A stretch of DNA of 14,072 nucleotides from JOPF133 sp052144935 (GCA_052144935.1 JBKQPR010000374.1:1-14072); one strand, 5' to 3'. Positions 7,026 through 13,641 are shown, numbered from the stretch's first letter. Translations and numbers: made by a program. Notes: a model not told the origin generated them from the letters alone.

Positions 7026-7769
7026 ATGGGACGTAACACCTGTTTGAGTCTGCTGTGCGGTGCACTAGCCGCCGCCGGCGCAGCACACGCCAGCACTATT
7101 TTCGTGTCGAACAGCAGCGGCAGCACCATCGGCGCCTACACGACGTCGGGCGCCGTCGTGAACGCCTCGCTTATTAGCGGGCTGAGCGATCCAGACAGTC
7201 TCACGGTCTCGGGCTCGGACCTGTTTGTCGCGCTCGGCGGCAACACCATCGGCGAATACACCACTGGGGGCGCGACCTTGAACGCCGCGCTCATCACAGG
7301 GTTGAACAATGTGCACCAAATCAGTTCCTTCGGCTCGGACATCTTTGTCGCGAACGGAGACCCGACCAATACCATCGGCGAGTACACCACGGCAGGCGCG
7401 ACCATAAATAGCTCCCTGATCACAGGCGTCGACGTGGCTCATGGCGTCGCATCGAACGGCACGGACATCTTCGTGGCGAACAACGACAACGGCGCTTCTG
7501 GCACGGGGTTTATCTCCGAGTACACCACCTCAGGAGTCTTGGTGAACGCCTCCCTGATTACGGGGCTAAGCAGTCCAGAGGAGGCTCTCATCCTAGCTAG
7601 GTCAGCCCAACTTAACGAGCGTTATCGCCGCCGGCGCGCGCTGATCACCGCGGTGTTCATCCCGATGGTGTTCAGGCCGCCGAAAAAGCGTGCGTGCTCG
7701 ATCTTCATGCAGCGGTCCATCACCACCTCCAGACCGGCCTCGCGGGCCCGCTGGGCGGCCTCTTCGTGA
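7026..7769 (+). CDS. Secreted propeller-repeat protein, truncated with a foreign C-terminus
   Basis: From ATG 7026 (GGAG 9 nt upstream) a signal peptide, MGRNTCLSLLCGALAAAGAAHA, is followed by four repeats of about 45 residues. These are built on (D/T)(I/L)FVxN..TIGEYTTxGAxxNASLITGL, around residues 25-52, 65-92, 105-134 and 147-180. Such NHL/beta-propeller-like repeats normally continue to six or seven blades. Here the pattern stops at residue 185 (GLSSPE, nt 7580). The last 62 residues, rich in Arg, are simply the antisense of the CoA-binding gene, which ends at 7622. The gene is thus broken at about 7581-7621 and is probably not functional as a closed propeller. The alternative start 7011 adds five residues. 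The function is unknown; the protein would be exported. Confidence 0.65.
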   Translation: MGRNTCLSLLCGALAAAGAAHASTIFVSNSSGSTIGAYTTSGAVVNASLISGLSDPDSLTVSGSDLFVALGGNTIGEYTTGGATLNAALITGLNNVHQISSFGSDIFVANGDPTNTIGEYTTAGATINSSLITGVDVAHGVASNGTDIFVANNDNGASGTGFISEYTTSGVLVNASLITGLSSPEEALILARSAQLNERYRRRRALITAVFIPMVFRPPKKRACSIFMQRSITTSRPASRARWAASS

Positions 7770-8122
7770 ATCACGCCAAGCTGCATCCAGATCACCTTGG
7801 CGCCGGCGGCGATGGCCTCTTCCACAATCGCCGGCACGGCGGCGCTCTCACGGAAAATGTCCACCACTTCCACACGGGCGCCCTCTGGGGTGCCCTTTGG
7901 GCCCGGAATGCTCGCCACCGAAGGATAGCTCTTACGCCCCAGGACCTCCGTTTCGCGCGGGTTCACGGGAACCACGTCGTAACCCTCGGAGAGCAGATAA
8001 ATCGCCGCGAAATGGCTGGGGCGGAACGGATTCGAAGACAGCCCCACCATGGCGATGCGCCGGTAGCGCTCCAGAATGCGCATCCGCTCCCAGGCCGTCG
8101 TAGCGAAGGCGGTGCGGTTCAC
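7622..8122 (-). CDS. CoA-binding domain protein (YccU-like)
   Basis: A 166-residue Rossmann-type CoA-binding domain (CoA_binding_2, YccU family). The nucleotide-loop motif IAMVGLSSNPFRPSH (23-37), YDVVPVNPRETEVLGRKSYPSV (48-69), VEVVDIFRESAAVPAIVEEA (84-103), IWMQLGVIHEEAA (111-123), VVMDRCMKIEH (133-143) and FFGGLNTIGMNT (146-157) are all present, so the fold is complete. Members bind CoA or related nucleotides and have no settled role. Residues 74-83 (GPKGTPEGAR) are an extra loop coded by a copy of the dispersed GC-rich motif. GTG 8122 fits the family length; ATG 8083 with GGGAG 3 nt upstream is an alternative giving 153 residues. It lies 71 bp downstream of metY and is probably cotranscribed with it. 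Confidence 0.88.
   Translation of the reverse strand: MNRTAFATTAWERMRILERYRRIAMVGLSSNPFRPSHFAAIYLLSEGYDVVPVNPRETEVLGRKSYPSVASIPGPKGTPEGARVEVVDIFRESAAVPAIVEEAIAAGAKVIWMQLGVIHEEAAQRAREAGLEVVMDRCMKIEHARFFGGLNTIGMNTAVISARRRR
7876..7905. repeat. GC-rich dispersed motif, copy 3, inside a CDS
   Basis: GGGCGCCCTCTGGGG followed by TGCCCTTTGGGCCCG: two near-identical half-units in tandem. It falls in frame within the CoA-binding gene and codes (minus strand) for GPKGTPEGAR between the conserved SIP and VEVVDIF segments. Confidence 0.6.
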
Positions 8123-8146
8123 CGGCGAGTTGCCGCCCACCCCATC

Positions 8147-8165
8147 GGTCCCAGAGGGCGCCCCC
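8147..8165. repeat. GC-rich dispersed motif, copy 4
   Basis: Minus-strand orientation (GGGGGCGCCCTCTGGGACC). It sits in the 71-bp gap between the metY stop and the CoA-binding start, upstream of the latter's possible ribosome-binding region. Confidence 0.55.
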
Positions 8166-8193
8166 GGCTCGGTAAACGAAACCGCGCACTGGT

Positions 8194-9486
8194 TCACGCG
8201 CTGGCCGTCAATGCCTGATTCAGATCCCATAGGATATCGTCCACCTCCTCCAACCCCACCGACAGCCGGATCAGATCGTCCGTGATGCCGCCCGACAGCT
8301 TTTCCTCCGTGGTCAATTGCTGGTGCGTGGTGGACGCCGGATGAATCACCAGGCTCTTGGCGTCCCCCACGTTGGCCAGGTGCGAGACCAGTTGCAGCGC
8401 TTCGATGAACCGGCGTCCCGCCTCCAGGCCGCCCTGGATGCCGAACGTCAGGATGCCGCCCGCGCCGCGCGGCAGATAGCGCCCGGCCAAGGCGTGCGAG
8501 GGGCTGCTTTCCAAGCCGGGATAATTCACCCAGGCCACCCGCTCGTGCCGCTCCAGAAACCGGGCCGCCGCCAGCGCGTTCTCCGAGTGGCACTGCATGC
8601 GCAGCTTGAGCGTTTCGAGGCCTTGCAGAAACAGAAAGGAATTGAACGGGCTGAGCGCCGGCCCGAAATCGCGCAATCCCTCGACCCGCGCTTTCATAAT
8701 GTAGGCGAAGTCGCCGAAGGTCTCGAAGAAACGGATGCCGTGATAGCCCTTGCTGGGCTCGAGCAACTGCGGAAACCGTCCCGATCCCCAGGGAAACCGT
8801 CCGCTATCCACGATCACGCCGCCTATGGAGGTGCCATGGCCCCCGATGAACTTGGTGGCCGAATGGACCACGATATCCGCCCCGTGCTCGATGGGCCGGC
8901 AAAGGTAGGGCGAGGCGAAAGTATTGTCCACCATCAACGGCAGATTGTGCTCGTGCGCCACCGCGGCCACCGCGGCGATGTCCAGAACGTTCATGCCCGG
9001 GTTGCCGATGGTCTCCCCATACAGCGCCCGCGTTTTCGGCGTGATGGCGCGGCGGAAGTTCTCCGGATCGGCCGGATCGACGAAGGTGGTCTCGACGCCG
9101 AGCCGCCGGAAGCTGACATCCAGTTGCGTGTACGTGCCGCCATAGAGCGTTTTGGCGGCCACAATTTCGTCCCCCGCCTCCACCAGGCTGGCCAGCGCGA
9201 TGAACTGCGCGGCCTGCCCGCTGCCCACCGCCAGCGCCCCCACGCCGCGCTCCAAAGAGGCCAAGCGCTCTTCGAAAACCGCCGTGGTGGGGTTCATGAT
9301 CCGCGTGTAGATGTTGCCGAAGCGCTGCAGATTGAACAGCGCCGCGGCATGCGCGGTGTCGTCGAAGACGTACGAGGTGGTCTGGTAGATCGGCACCGCC
9401 CGCGCGCCCGTTTCGGCATCGGGACGCTGTCCCGCATGCAGCGCGCGCGTAGCAAATCCGAAGGAACGATCCGGAAGCGAAGGCAT
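8194..9486 (-). CDS. metY: O-acetylhomoserine sulfhydrylase (homocysteine synthase)
   Basis: A 430-residue PLP enzyme of the Cys/Met metabolism family, the usual MetY length. It makes homocysteine (or methionine directly) from O-acetylhomoserine and sulfide in the cytoplasm. Visible motifs are YTRIMNPT (60-67) for phosphate binding, SGQAAQF (89-95), the stacking tyrosine in LYGGTY (114-119), VDNTFASPY (186-194) with D187 for the pyridine nitrogen, and the Schiff-base lysine K212 in HSATKFIGGHG. The MetY-type C-terminus LSVGLEEVDDILWDLNQAL is present. The long middle region (KGYHGIRFFETFGD) is typical of MetY and not of cystathionine gamma-lyase or beta-lyase. ATG 9486 has GGAAGG just upstream; a TTG at 9513 would start inside the upstream region. 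No SAM riboswitch-like leader was seen. Confidence 0.93.
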   Translation of the reverse strand: MPSLPDRSFGFATRALHAGQRPDAETGARAVPIYQTTSYVFDDTAHAAALFNLQRFGNIYTRIMNPTTAVFEERLASLERGVGALAVGSGQAAQFIALASLVEAGDEIVAAKTLYGGTYTQLDVSFRRLGVETTFVDPADPENFRRAITPKTRALYGETIGNPGMNVLDIAAVAAVAHEHNLPLMVDNTFASPYLCRPIEHGADIVVHSATKFIGGHGTSIGGVIVDSGRFPWGSGRFPQLLEPSKGYHGIRFFETFGDFAYIMKARVEGLRDFGPALSPFNSFLFLQGLETLKLRMQCHSENALAAARFLERHERVAWVNYPGLESSPSHALAGRYLPRGAGGILTFGIQGGLEAGRRFIEALQLVSHLANVGDAKSLVIHPASTTHQQLTTEEKLSGGITDDLIRLSVGLEEVDDILWDLNQALTASA

Positions 9487-9514
9487 GCCCTTCCAAATTA
9501 CCACCGGAGCCAAG

Positions 9515-9536
9515 GTGGGCCCAGATGGCGCCCCGG
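9515..9536. repeat. GC-rich dispersed motif, copy 5
   Basis: Minus-strand orientation, CCGGGGCGCCATCTGGGCCC with one change from the consensus. It lies about 30 bp upstream of the metY start, close to the large inverted repeat at 9563. Confidence 0.5.
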
Positions 9537-9562
9537 CAGCGTCCGGGAGTGGCCCCGCGAAT

Positions 9563-9623
9563 ACCGCTCCCTGACGGTCGCGGCTCCGACACGCATTCAG
9601 AGCCGCGACCGTCAGGGAGCGGT
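9563..9623. repeat. Perfect 23-bp inverted repeat with 15-nt loop
   Basis: The left arm at 9563-9585 (beginning ACCGCTCCCTGACGG) is exactly complementary to the right arm at 9601-9623. It begins 11 bp beyond the GPP34 stop codon and ends about 76 bp before the metY start. The RNA stem would be very stable, but no T-run follows on either strand, so it is not a textbook intrinsic terminator; it could still block 3' exonucleases or attenuate read-through. From memory, closely similar CTCCCTGACGGTCGCGG stretches recur in Solibacter-type genomes, which would make it a dispersed palindromic repeat. Confidence 0.9.
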
Positions 9624-9634
9624 GTCGGCAGCGG

Positions 9635-10285
9635 CTACACCACGCGGGTCATGCCCGTGCGCGCGCTCTGGTCCAGTCCCAGGATGGCCTCGCGCACTTG
9701 ACGGCTGATGGTTTCCAGGCCCGTCAGCACCTGAATCCGCTCCTGGCGGCTCTTCAGCTCCGCATCGCTCACGATGTAGCCCAGCAGCCCGCAGGCCTCC
9801 GCCACGCTCACCAGCATGATGTCGCGCGTCTCGGGAATTGCGTCGGAGAGGATGGCGTGGGCCAGCCGCAGCTTGACGTGCTGGTGCGGCTGGTTGTTCA
9901 CCAGCGGGAAGCGCTCCACGTCGATGATCCAAAGCAGCTTGGATTTCTCGTGCCGCAACACGCCGCTCGAGATCAACGAGCCGAGCGCTTGGCCCTCCAG
10001 ATCGTCGTGCTGTATGAAAAGTTCTTCGATCCAATCGCGCACCGTCCGCAGGTCGGGCCGCTCGCTCATCTGGGCCAGCACGCGGTCGATCGTGGGATGG
10101 CCCGTGGGCGTCCGGTCGATGATGTGGATGGTCTCCGTATCGGTGTCGATTTTGCGGGCCAGCGCCAGGTCGAAGAACACCGCTCCCACCAGCGCATAGG
10201 CCGTACCAAACTCGCGGGTGGAGCGCAGATTGCCGTTGCGCTCGTCCACCGCCAGCAGCACCACTTCCTCCAACATCGTCAGCAT
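9635..10285 (-). CDS. GPP34 (GOLPH3-like) family protein
   Basis: A 216-residue protein matching the GPP34/GOLPH3 layout. The N-terminal LEEVVLLAVDERNGNLRS (5-22) and the segment GTAYALVGAVFFDLALARKI (27-46) correspond to the family's LxLLALDDxxG and ALxGAxLxELALxGRI blocks. These are followed by TIDRVLAQM, VRDWIEEL (82-89) and LEGQALGSLISSGVLRHE (96-113). In eukaryotes GOLPH3 binds phosphatidylinositol-4-phosphate at the Golgi; bacterial members are common but largely uncharacterised. A peripheral membrane or lipid-linked role is inference. The start at ATG 10285 has GGAGG 7 nt upstream. It overlaps the preceding STAS gene by 7 bp, so it is the third gene of the RsbW-RsbV-like unit. The large inverted repeat follows directly. 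Confidence 0.85.
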   Translation of the reverse strand: MLTMLEEVVLLAVDERNGNLRSTREFGTAYALVGAVFFDLALARKIDTDTETIHIIDRTPTGHPTIDRVLAQMSERPDLRTVRDWIEELFIQHDDLEGQALGSLISSGVLRHEKSKLLWIIDVERFPLVNNQPHQHVKLRLAHAILSDAIPETRDIMLVSVAEACGLLGYIVSDAELKSRQERIQVLTGLETISRQVREAILGLDQSARTGMTRVV

Positions 10286-10596
10286 GGCAGTCCCTCCTGG
10301 ATCTTCATCACGTGGTGCATGCCGCTCATATCCAAAACCTTCCTCACGGAAAGGCTGGGCGCGCAGACGGTGAATTCGACGCCCTTGGCTTCGGCCGCCC
10401 GCGCCGCCTGCAATACCGCCCGCAGGCCCGCGCTCGAAATGTACGACAAGGCCGAGAAATTGACTGCCACGCGCGGGTGCTGCTCCACCGCCGCGCGCAG
10501 CGTGTTCTCCAACTCATCGGCCGCCTCCGCGTCCGCGCGCCCCCGCGCAGCCACCACACACCAGCCCGCCCGTGTTTCCTGTACCAATTGGATCAT
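10279..10596 (-). CDS. STAS-domain anti-sigma factor antagonist (SpoIIAA/RsbV-like)
   Basis: A single STAS domain of 105 residues, the normal RsbV/SpoIIAA size. The core VAVNFSALSYISSAGLRAVLQAARAAEAKG (43-72) contains the phosphorylation loop. The usual DSxG reads S54-S55-A56-G57, with S55 as the expected phosphoacceptor, so the aspartate commonly found before it is replaced by serine. LSVRKVLDMSGM (82-93) is the typical C-terminal helix. In partner switching the unphosphorylated form captures the anti-sigma kinase. ATG 10596 overlaps the upstream kinase gene by ATGA, which fixes the start; an in-frame ATG at 10659 would overlap it by 67 bp and adds non-domain residues. The gene runs 7 bp into the GPP34 gene. 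Confidence 0.9.
   Translation of the reverse strand: MIQLVQETRAGWCVVAARGRADAEAADELENTLRAAVEQHPRVAVNFSALSYISSAGLRAVLQAARAAEAKGVEFTVCAPSLSVRKVLDMSGMHHVMKIQEGLPC
10293..10297 (-). promoter_or_regulatory. Shine-Dalgarno of the GPP34 gene
   Basis: GGAGG on the minus strand, 7 nt before ATG 10285, located inside the last codons of the STAS gene. Together with the 7-bp overlap it supports translational coupling. Confidence 0.7.
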
Positions 10597-11057
10597 ATGG
10601 ATTTCGCCTCTTGTCTTCCCTCGTGTCTGGCCTCGCGCCGCATTGTAAGCTGGTTCCACTCGCCCATCCGCCGGTATTCGAGATCGCGCATGATCTGGCG
10701 CACCAAGTGGATCCCCAGTCCGCCGGGCCGCCGTTCGGAAAGCGGCGCCGCCAGGTCCGGTTCGGGCGCCGACGTTGGATCGAAGGGCACGCCGCGATCG
10801 CGAAACTCCACGGCTACGCCGCCGTTCTCCAGAAGGCGCAAGCGCACGTGTACAGCGTTCTTCATCCCTTCGCAGCCGCCGTGCCGCACGGCGTTGGTGA
10901 ACAACTCATCCAGAACCAGGTTCAACTCGAACGCGGCGCCGGCGTCCAAACCCCCCGCCTGGCAGAATCGGTCCACGTGTTCCACCAAGGGCCCCAGCTC
11001 CCTCAAGTTGCCGTCCAGTTCGAATTCCGTGTCGCTCAGAATTGCCGATTGTGCCAC
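10593..11057 (-). CDS. Anti-sigma regulatory ATP-binding protein (RsbW/SpoIIAB-like serine kinase)
   Basis: A 154-residue HATPase_c_2 domain. The N box is ELNLVLDELFTNAVRHG (44-60, with E51 and N55), the G1 box FRDRGVPFDP (85-94) and the G2 box RPGGLGIHLVRQIMRDLEYRR (110-130). These are the GHKL ATP-binding elements of RsbW/SpoIIAB/BtrW-type kinases, which phosphorylate a STAS antagonist and sequester a sigma factor or another partner. The cognate STAS gene follows with a 4-bp overlap, the reverse of the common rsbV-rsbW order. No sigma factor or PP2C phosphatase gene is in the window. The start is a GTG at 11057 without a clear ribosome site, only 28 bp after the tRNA-Arg 3' end, so cotranscription with the tRNA is possible. 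Confidence 0.9.
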   Translation of the reverse strand: MAQSAILSDTEFELDGNLRELGPLVEHVDRFCQAGGLDAGAAFELNLVLDELFTNAVRHGGCEGMKNAVHVRLRLLENGGVAVEFRDRGVPFDPTSAPEPDLAAPLSERRPGGLGIHLVRQIMRDLEYRRMGEWNQLTMRREARHEGRQEAKSI

Positions 11058-11085
11058 AGCCGCGGGGCTGCGTGCAATGAGTGGG

Positions 11086-11162
11086 TGGTAGGCACGGGCG
11101 GATTTGAACCGCCGACCTGTCGCTTAGGAGGCGACCGCTCTATCCAACTGAGCTACGTGCCC
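11086..11162 (-). tRNA. tRNA-Arg (anticodon CCT)
   Basis: A 77-nt cloverleaf on the minus strand. The acceptor is GGGCACG with CGTGCCT (first pair G-U), the D stem GCTC/GAGC, the anticodon stem GTCGC/GCGAC with loop CTCCTAA (anticodon CCT at 11126-11128, reading AGG), and the T arm GGCGG-TTTGAAT-CCGCC. Discriminator A and an encoded CCA are present. It lies 43 bp after purD and 28 bp before the RsbW-like gene. Confidence 0.97.
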
Positions 11163-11168
11163 GTCTAT

Positions 11169-11204
11169 CTGAGCCGCGCGCGTAAGCAAGCGGTTGTGGC
11201 TCAG
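11169..11204 (-). other. Hairpin between purD and tRNA-Arg
   Basis: CTGAGCC (11169-11175) pairs perfectly with GGCTCAG (11198-11204) around a GC-rich 22-nt loop. It starts right after the purD stop region and ends 7 nt before the tRNA 5' end on the minus strand. No T-tract follows, so it may be a processing or partial termination structure. Confidence 0.4.
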
Positions 11205-11205
11205 T

Positions 11206-12447
11206 CTACCCCTTATTGTACCTGCTCAACCCCTTCTGCCCAATGTCGCGGCGATAATGCATCCCCTCGAAGCGGATCTGCTCGCACGCCTGGTAGGCGC
11301 GGGCAATTGCCTCGGAGAGATCGGCCCCGCCCGCCGTGACTCCCAGCACCCTGCCGCCGGCTGTTTCGATCCCCAGCGCGGCGTGCTCGGTGGCCGCTTG
11401 CGCGCCCTGCCGCGTGCCTGCCTGGAATACGGTCGCGCCGAGCGCCTCGGCGGCTTCGATGCCCGCAATCGGTTTGCCCGTCTGATACGCGCCCGGATAA
11501 CCGTCCGAGGCCAGCACCACGCAAACGCTGGGACCGGGCTTCCACTCCAGGCGCGCGCCGCCCAGATCGCCCTCCGCCGCGGCCACCAGCGCGGGCGCGA
11601 AATCCGACGCCATGCGGTGCATCAGCGGCTGCGTTTCGGGATCGCCCAGCCGCACATTGAACTCCAGCACTTTCGGTCCGGCTTCGGTCATCATCAGGCC
11701 GGCGTAAAGGAACCCGGTGAACCCCGTGGCCGCCACCGTGCGATGGATCACGCGCTCCAGGATTTCGCGCTCCTGCCCGCCGGTGAGAATGGCCGAGTCG
11801 CAATAAGCGCCCATGCCGCCGGTGTTGGGGCCGCGGTCGCCGTCGAAGACCGCCTTGTGATCCTGGGTGGCCGCCAGCGGCAGCGCATTCCGGCCGTCGC
11901 ACAGAGCGATGAAACTCACCTCTTCCCCGCGCAGAAACTGCTCGATCACCAAAGGTCCGCGCAAGCTTTCGAGCGCCGCCTCGGCCTGCGCGCGGTCCTC
12001 CGCCACCGTCACGCCTTTGCCCGCCGCCAGGCCATCGGCCTTCAGCACCACCGGGAAACCGAAGCGATCCAATTGGCGGCGCGCCTCCTCGGTCCCGGCC
12101 ACGTTGACATATTCCGCGGTGGGAATGTGGTGCTCCACGAAGAACCGCTTGGCGAAAATCTTGCTGCCTTCGAGGCGCGCGGCCTTCGCATCCGGCCCCA
12201 CGATGCGCCGCCCGCGCGCGCGAAACGCATCCACTACGCCCTCCACCAGCGGGGCTTCCGGGCCGATCACGGTGAGATCCGCTCCCACCATTTCGGCCGC
12301 CTCCAGCGGCGCGCCCGCCAGGCACGTGCCCACCCGCGCAATCCCCGGATTCCCGGGCGCCGCAAACACTTCGACTCCCGGCGATTGCGCCAGCTTCCAG
12401 GCCAGGGCATGCTCGCGCCCGCCGCTTCCCACAATCAAAATTCGCAT
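11206..12447 (-). CDS. purD: Phosphoribosylamine--glycine ligase (GAR synthetase)
   Basis: This 413-residue ATP-grasp enzyme carries out the second step of de novo purine synthesis, joining glycine to 5-phosphoribosylamine with ATP in the cytoplasm. Clear motifs are GSGGREHAL (7-15), PGNPGIA (31-37), VIGPEAPLVEGVVDAF (60-75), the ATP-grasp FPVVLKADGLAAGKGV (131-146), ATQDHKAVFDGDRGPNTGGMGAY (193-215), VLEFNVRLGDPETQ (260-273) with Mg ligands E262 and N264, and VLASDGYPGAY (311-321). The length is slightly under the usual 420-430 but no domain is missing. ATG 12447 starts the conserved MRILIVGSGG; the ribosome site is weak (AAGTGA). It follows the lipoprotein gene by 33 bp on the same strand, so the two may share a transcript. 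No other pur gene is adjacent. Confidence 0.97.
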   Translation of the reverse strand: MRILIVGSGGREHALAWKLAQSPGVEVFAAPGNPGIARVGTCLAGAPLEAAEMVGADLTVIGPEAPLVEGVVDAFRARGRRIVGPDAKAARLEGSKIFAKRFFVEHHIPTAEYVNVAGTEEARRQLDRFGFPVVLKADGLAAGKGVTVAEDRAQAEAALESLRGPLVIEQFLRGEEVSFIALCDGRNALPLAATQDHKAVFDGDRGPNTGGMGAYCDSAILTGGQEREILERVIHRTVAATGFTGFLYAGLMMTEAGPKVLEFNVRLGDPETQPLMHRMASDFAPALVAAAEGDLGGARLEWKPGPSVCVVLASDGYPGAYQTGKPIAGIEAAEALGATVFQAGTRQGAQAATEHAALGIETAGGRVLGVTAGGADLSEAIARAYQACEQIRFEGMHYRRDIGQKGLSRYNKG

Positions 12448-12480
12448 GCGTCACTTTATGGTAACTGAGAGACGCGCCCT

Positions 12481-13641
12481 TCACTTCCAGGAAATGGATT
12501 CGCCGCCCAGCAGCACGAGGTTGAAGATGTCCGGGCTGGCGCGGTCGAATTCCACGAGCGTCAGTTTGCCGGCGAACGGCTTGTATACGGCCAGGTGGGG
12601 CAATATCTCTTGAAGCTGCAGCGGACCTCCGCCGGCCCGCACGGCGTTGCGCACGCTGCCGCGCCACGGGAGCCGCACTTCCACGCCATTGACCGTGACC
12701 ATCATAAAAGGGTTGACGGCCACGCGGCGCGGAATCACCATGCACATCTCCGGGTCGGATTGGCGGCACAGGGAGAAATCGTGTATCAGCCGCTCGGTGC
12801 GGCGGTCGAGTTCGGCGCGCGTAGGGGCGGCGATGACGATTTCCGTGATGCTGTTATCGGCTAAGTCCGCCTTGTAATAGAGGCGGTAGAAGGCGGCGCT
12901 GGCGGAGAACTGGAAGTAGTTGGTGAGGGGCGCGGCGGCGGGTTCCGTCTTGCCGCCGATGGTATCCTCGGCGGAAACGGGAACGATTCTGGCGCCATTG
13001 CGATCGGCGCGCGGCTGGAAGGTGTACCAGGCGGTCTCCGTGCCGTACTGGGCGCCGGGGGCCTCGACCGTGACATTCAAATGGCTGTCGTCGCCGGTGG
13101 CAGGGCCGATCTGGACGATGGGCGCATCCGGGTCCGCGCCTTCTTTCATGATGGGGCTGACCACTTGCAACCGGGTCTCCAGGCCGAGGTCCTCGTAGCC
13201 TTTCGCAATGTTGGCGGCGTGCAGCAGGCGGTAAGCGGCGGAGGGATCGAGCGGAACCGAATCGAGGATGCGCATGGCGAACTCCAGGCCGGTGCCCTGC
13301 GGCAGGCAACCCTGCGCTTCGGCGGAAGCGGTCCATTCGGCCAGCCATCCCGCGGGCTGCTGCAGAAGGGCCTCGCGCGCCACCGTCACGCGAACGCGCT
13401 TGCCGCGCTTCTGAAACACCAACGCATTTCCCGCGGGTGCGCAGGGAGCCCGCCACAACGGCGCTGCCGCCACCCACGTGGCTTGCGCGACGGCCGGCCC
13501 CGCGATCCTAGGCGGCACCAGCACCTGCCCGCGGTCCTGCGGGACCAGCCGCCACGTTTGCGGTCCGCGCACGGCGCAGCCGGCGGACAGAAGCAGCGTG
13601 GCGACCAGGGCCAGGGCCCGGAAACGGGGCACGCCATCCAT
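12481..13641 (-). CDS. Putative lipoprotein of unknown function
   Basis: I do not recognise this 386-residue protein. It begins with a lipoprotein signal: charged n-region (R6, R8), hydrophobic ALALVATLLL, then lipobox SAG-C with C22 as the expected lipidated cysteine, so it should be membrane-anchored outside the cytoplasm. Further cysteines occur at 67, 112 and near residues 293-302 (CRQSDPEMC), possible disulfides. The C-terminal part contains VTVNGVEVRLPWRGSVRNAV and later VYKPFAGKLTLVEFDR, a rhythm slightly like ubiquitin-fold/SLBB ligand domains, but this is weak. ATG 13641 has no obvious ribosome site; it overlaps a short palindrome (13641-13656). purD follows after 33 bp. It is read divergently from the decayed toxin gene. 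Confidence 0.75.
   Translation of the reverse strand: MDGVPRFRALALVATLLLSAGCAVRGPQTWRLVPQDRGQVLVPPRIAGPAVAQATWVAAAPLWRAPCAPAGNALVFQKRGKRVRVTVAREALLQQPAGWLAEWTASAEAQGCLPQGTGLEFAMRILDSVPLDPSAAYRLLHAANIAKGYEDLGLETRLQVVSPIMKEGADPDAPIVQIGPATGDDSHLNVTVEAPGAQYGTETAWYTFQPRADRNGARIVPVSAEDTIGGKTEPAAAPLTNYFQFSASAAFYRLYYKADLADNSITEIVIAAPTRAELDRRTERLIHDFSLCRQSDPEMCMVIPRRVAVNPFMMVTVNGVEVRLPWRGSVRNAVRAGGGPLQLQEILPHLAVYKPFAGKLTLVEFDRASPDIFNLVLLGGESISWK

Noticed and set aside
9487..9513. TTG start for metY
   Set aside because: ATG 9486 gives the usual family length and has GGAAGG upstream; the extension overlaps repeat-rich leader sequence.
9563..9623. Canonical rho-independent terminator
   Set aside because: Stem is longer than usual and no T-tract follows on either strand; kept as an inverted repeat only.
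10597..10659. Upstream ATG for the STAS gene
   Set aside because: The ATGA overlap at 10593-10596 and the STAS domain boundary support the shorter protein.
11213..12769. 518-codon minus-strand frame overlapping purD
   Set aside because: Gly/Arg-rich out-of-frame reading of purD and the lipoprotein gene with no motif.
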